From: DASZBX01 sp035943635
GTDB lineage: Bacteria > Actinomycetota > Actinomycetes > Streptomycetales > Catenulisporaceae
Length of the DNA stretch: 64,000 bases
Reading direction: 5' to 3'
Assembly: GCA_035943635.1 (NCBI GenBank)
Contig: DASZBX010000055.1
Location: forward strand, 1 to 64,000
Shown here: in pieces, positions 63,251-64,000 of the stretch
How positions within the stretch are numbered: the stretch's first letter is position 1
Layout of the letters: each line of letters opens with the position of its first letter
Translations under genes and position numbers: made by a program
The notes under the pieces: model-generated
Database searches by the model: none
What the model was told of the DNA's origin: nothing
What the model saw: the letters and a program-made list of their open reading frames with translations, nothing else

Positions 63251-64000
63251 TCACGCCACCGCGCGCGGCGCCCGGCCGGGCCGTTCTGGCCGCCGGGCGG
63301 GCGCGCCGAACCGCACCGGCACGCCGGGGGAGTACAGCACGCTGTCCGGCGGCCCGGCCGGCTGCGGCAACCCTGCTGCGCAGATGAGGTCCTCGTCGTA
63401 ATGCAGCAGCTCGGCGCGGTAGAGCGGCCAGCGCGGGTGCTCGTTCGGCAGGTAGATCGGCCGCCCGAACCAGGCGTTGTGCAGACCCCAGCGCGCGGTG
63501 ACGAAGTGCTCGACCGGGGTCGGGTCGTCGACCGGCGCGCCGATCCGGATGCCGATACTGCTGCGCGCGCCGACCGGCCCGGGCCAGCGGCGGCGGCTCG
63601 TGTAGTCGAGAACGTCGCCGGAGATATCGGCGATGTCAGAGCTGTTCCCGCTCCGGCTGCGATCGCGGCGCACGGACATCTTGGCCCACACATACGGCAA
63701 CCGGAACCCGATCCGGGCCGCGAGCACCGGCAGCAGCCGCGAGGCCTCCAGTGACCGGAACACCACCCCGCGCCGGCCGTGGGCGTCGACGGAGTACAGC
63801 CGCACGTTCGTCTCCGGGAAACTGCCCAGATACGGCAGCCCCGGCAGCCCCAACCAGCCGATCCGGTGCATTCGGAACGCGATCAGGCCGACGTACGTGA
63901 CCCCGTCGATCACGTCCGGCGCCGCGCCGACCGGCAGCAACGGCGCGACCACCTCCGGCGCCACCGCCCAGTGCAGAAACGCCAGATCCAGCCAGGACTG
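63251..64000 (-). CDS. DUF2071 (YqjF-like) protein, N-terminus beyond window
   Basis: The frame is open to base 64000 and reads SWLDLAFLHWAVAPEVVAPL, the typical N-terminal DUF2071 motif, so only the first few codons are missing. Later VGLIAFRMHRIGW, FPETNVRLYSVD and GVVFRSLEASRLLPVLAAR agree. Function unknown; some relatives are called acetoacetate-decarboxylase-like. Confidence 0.88.
   Translation of the reverse strand, partial: QSWLDLAFLHWAVAPEVVAPLLPVGAAPDVIDGVTYVGLIAFRMHRIGWLGLPGLPYLGSFPETNVRLYSVDAHGRRGVVFRSLEASRLLPVLAARIGFRLPYVWAKMSVRRDRSRSGNSSDIADISGDVLDYTSRRRWPGPVGARSSIGIRIGAPVDDPTPVEHFVTARWGLHNAWFGRPIYLPNEHPRWPLYRAELLHYDEDLICAAGLPQPAGPPDSVLYSPGVPVRFGAPARRPERPGRAPRAVA

Overview
The window is very GC-rich and reads as a filamentous actinomycete (Actinomycetota; Streptomyces or Catenulispora-like by gene content, genus not determinable). 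Evidence: strong GC bias at third codon positions, many GTG/TTG starts, long chains of genes coupled by ATGA/GTGA overlaps, an ergothioneine (egtABCD) locus, an LCP cell-wall ligase, an SPFH/ribbon-helix-helix operon and a methylmalonyl-CoA mutase locus.

Layout. 1-5.2 kb: the 3' part of a secreted GH54 arabinofuranosidase with a ricin lectin domain, a Dabb-domain protein, small membrane proteins (one apparently frameshifted), a ~1 kb inverted-repeat structure with four copies of a ~70-bp element and a (GCT)9 tract, and a lipoprotein.

5.4-33.1 kb: a large, unusual biosynthetic gene cluster with no modular megasynthase. Every activity is on a separate protein. It has two complete FabF-type ketosynthases (one with the first catalytic His changed to Asn), a half-length KS without the Cys, a KAS III with a Cys-His-His set, a second degenerate KAS III-like protein, four discrete carrier proteins, two adenylate-forming ligases, a 4'-phosphopantetheinyl transferase, a seryl-tRNA-synthetase-like amino acid:[carrier protein] ligase, a free-standing NRPS condensation domain and a BAHD-like acyltransferase. 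Precursor and tailoring genes are a 4-hydroxymandelate synthase-like dioxygenase, a 2-oxoacid dehydrogenase E1 alpha/beta pair, a phytanoyl-CoA-type dioxygenase, a DUF3050 heme-oxygenase-fold protein, a methyltransferase and a glycosyltransferase. A DrrAB-type ABC exporter and a membrane acyltransferase complete it. No ketoreductase, dehydratase, acyltransferase domain, thioesterase or pathway regulator is visible. Three promoter regions carry near-matches to the DasR/NagR operator (core TGGTCTAGACCA), suggesting control by an outside GntR/HutC-family regulator. The likely logic, by inference, is an aryl or acyl starter activated by a ligase, extended by discrete KSs on free carrier proteins, then joined to an amino acid loaded by the aa:CP ligase through the stand-alone C domain, and finally acylated, glycosylated or methylated and exported.

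33.5-48.6 kb: a diguanylate cyclase, a DUF4232 lipoprotein, an LCP transferase convergent to it, divergent egtABCD (no egtE here), a remnant ABC ATPase, the SPFH/RHH operon, an MBL-fold hydrolase, a YqeY protein and a PRC-barrel protein.

48.6-64 kb: a gene-poor 1.2-kb stretch, a SUKH-type protein, a truncated methyltransferase, mutA-mutB-meaB, an enoyl-CoA hydratase, a MurG-like glycosyltransferase far from any division cluster, a large HTH/TPR regulator with inverted repeats upstream, a DJ-1/PfpI protein and the 3' part of a DUF2071 gene running off the right edge.
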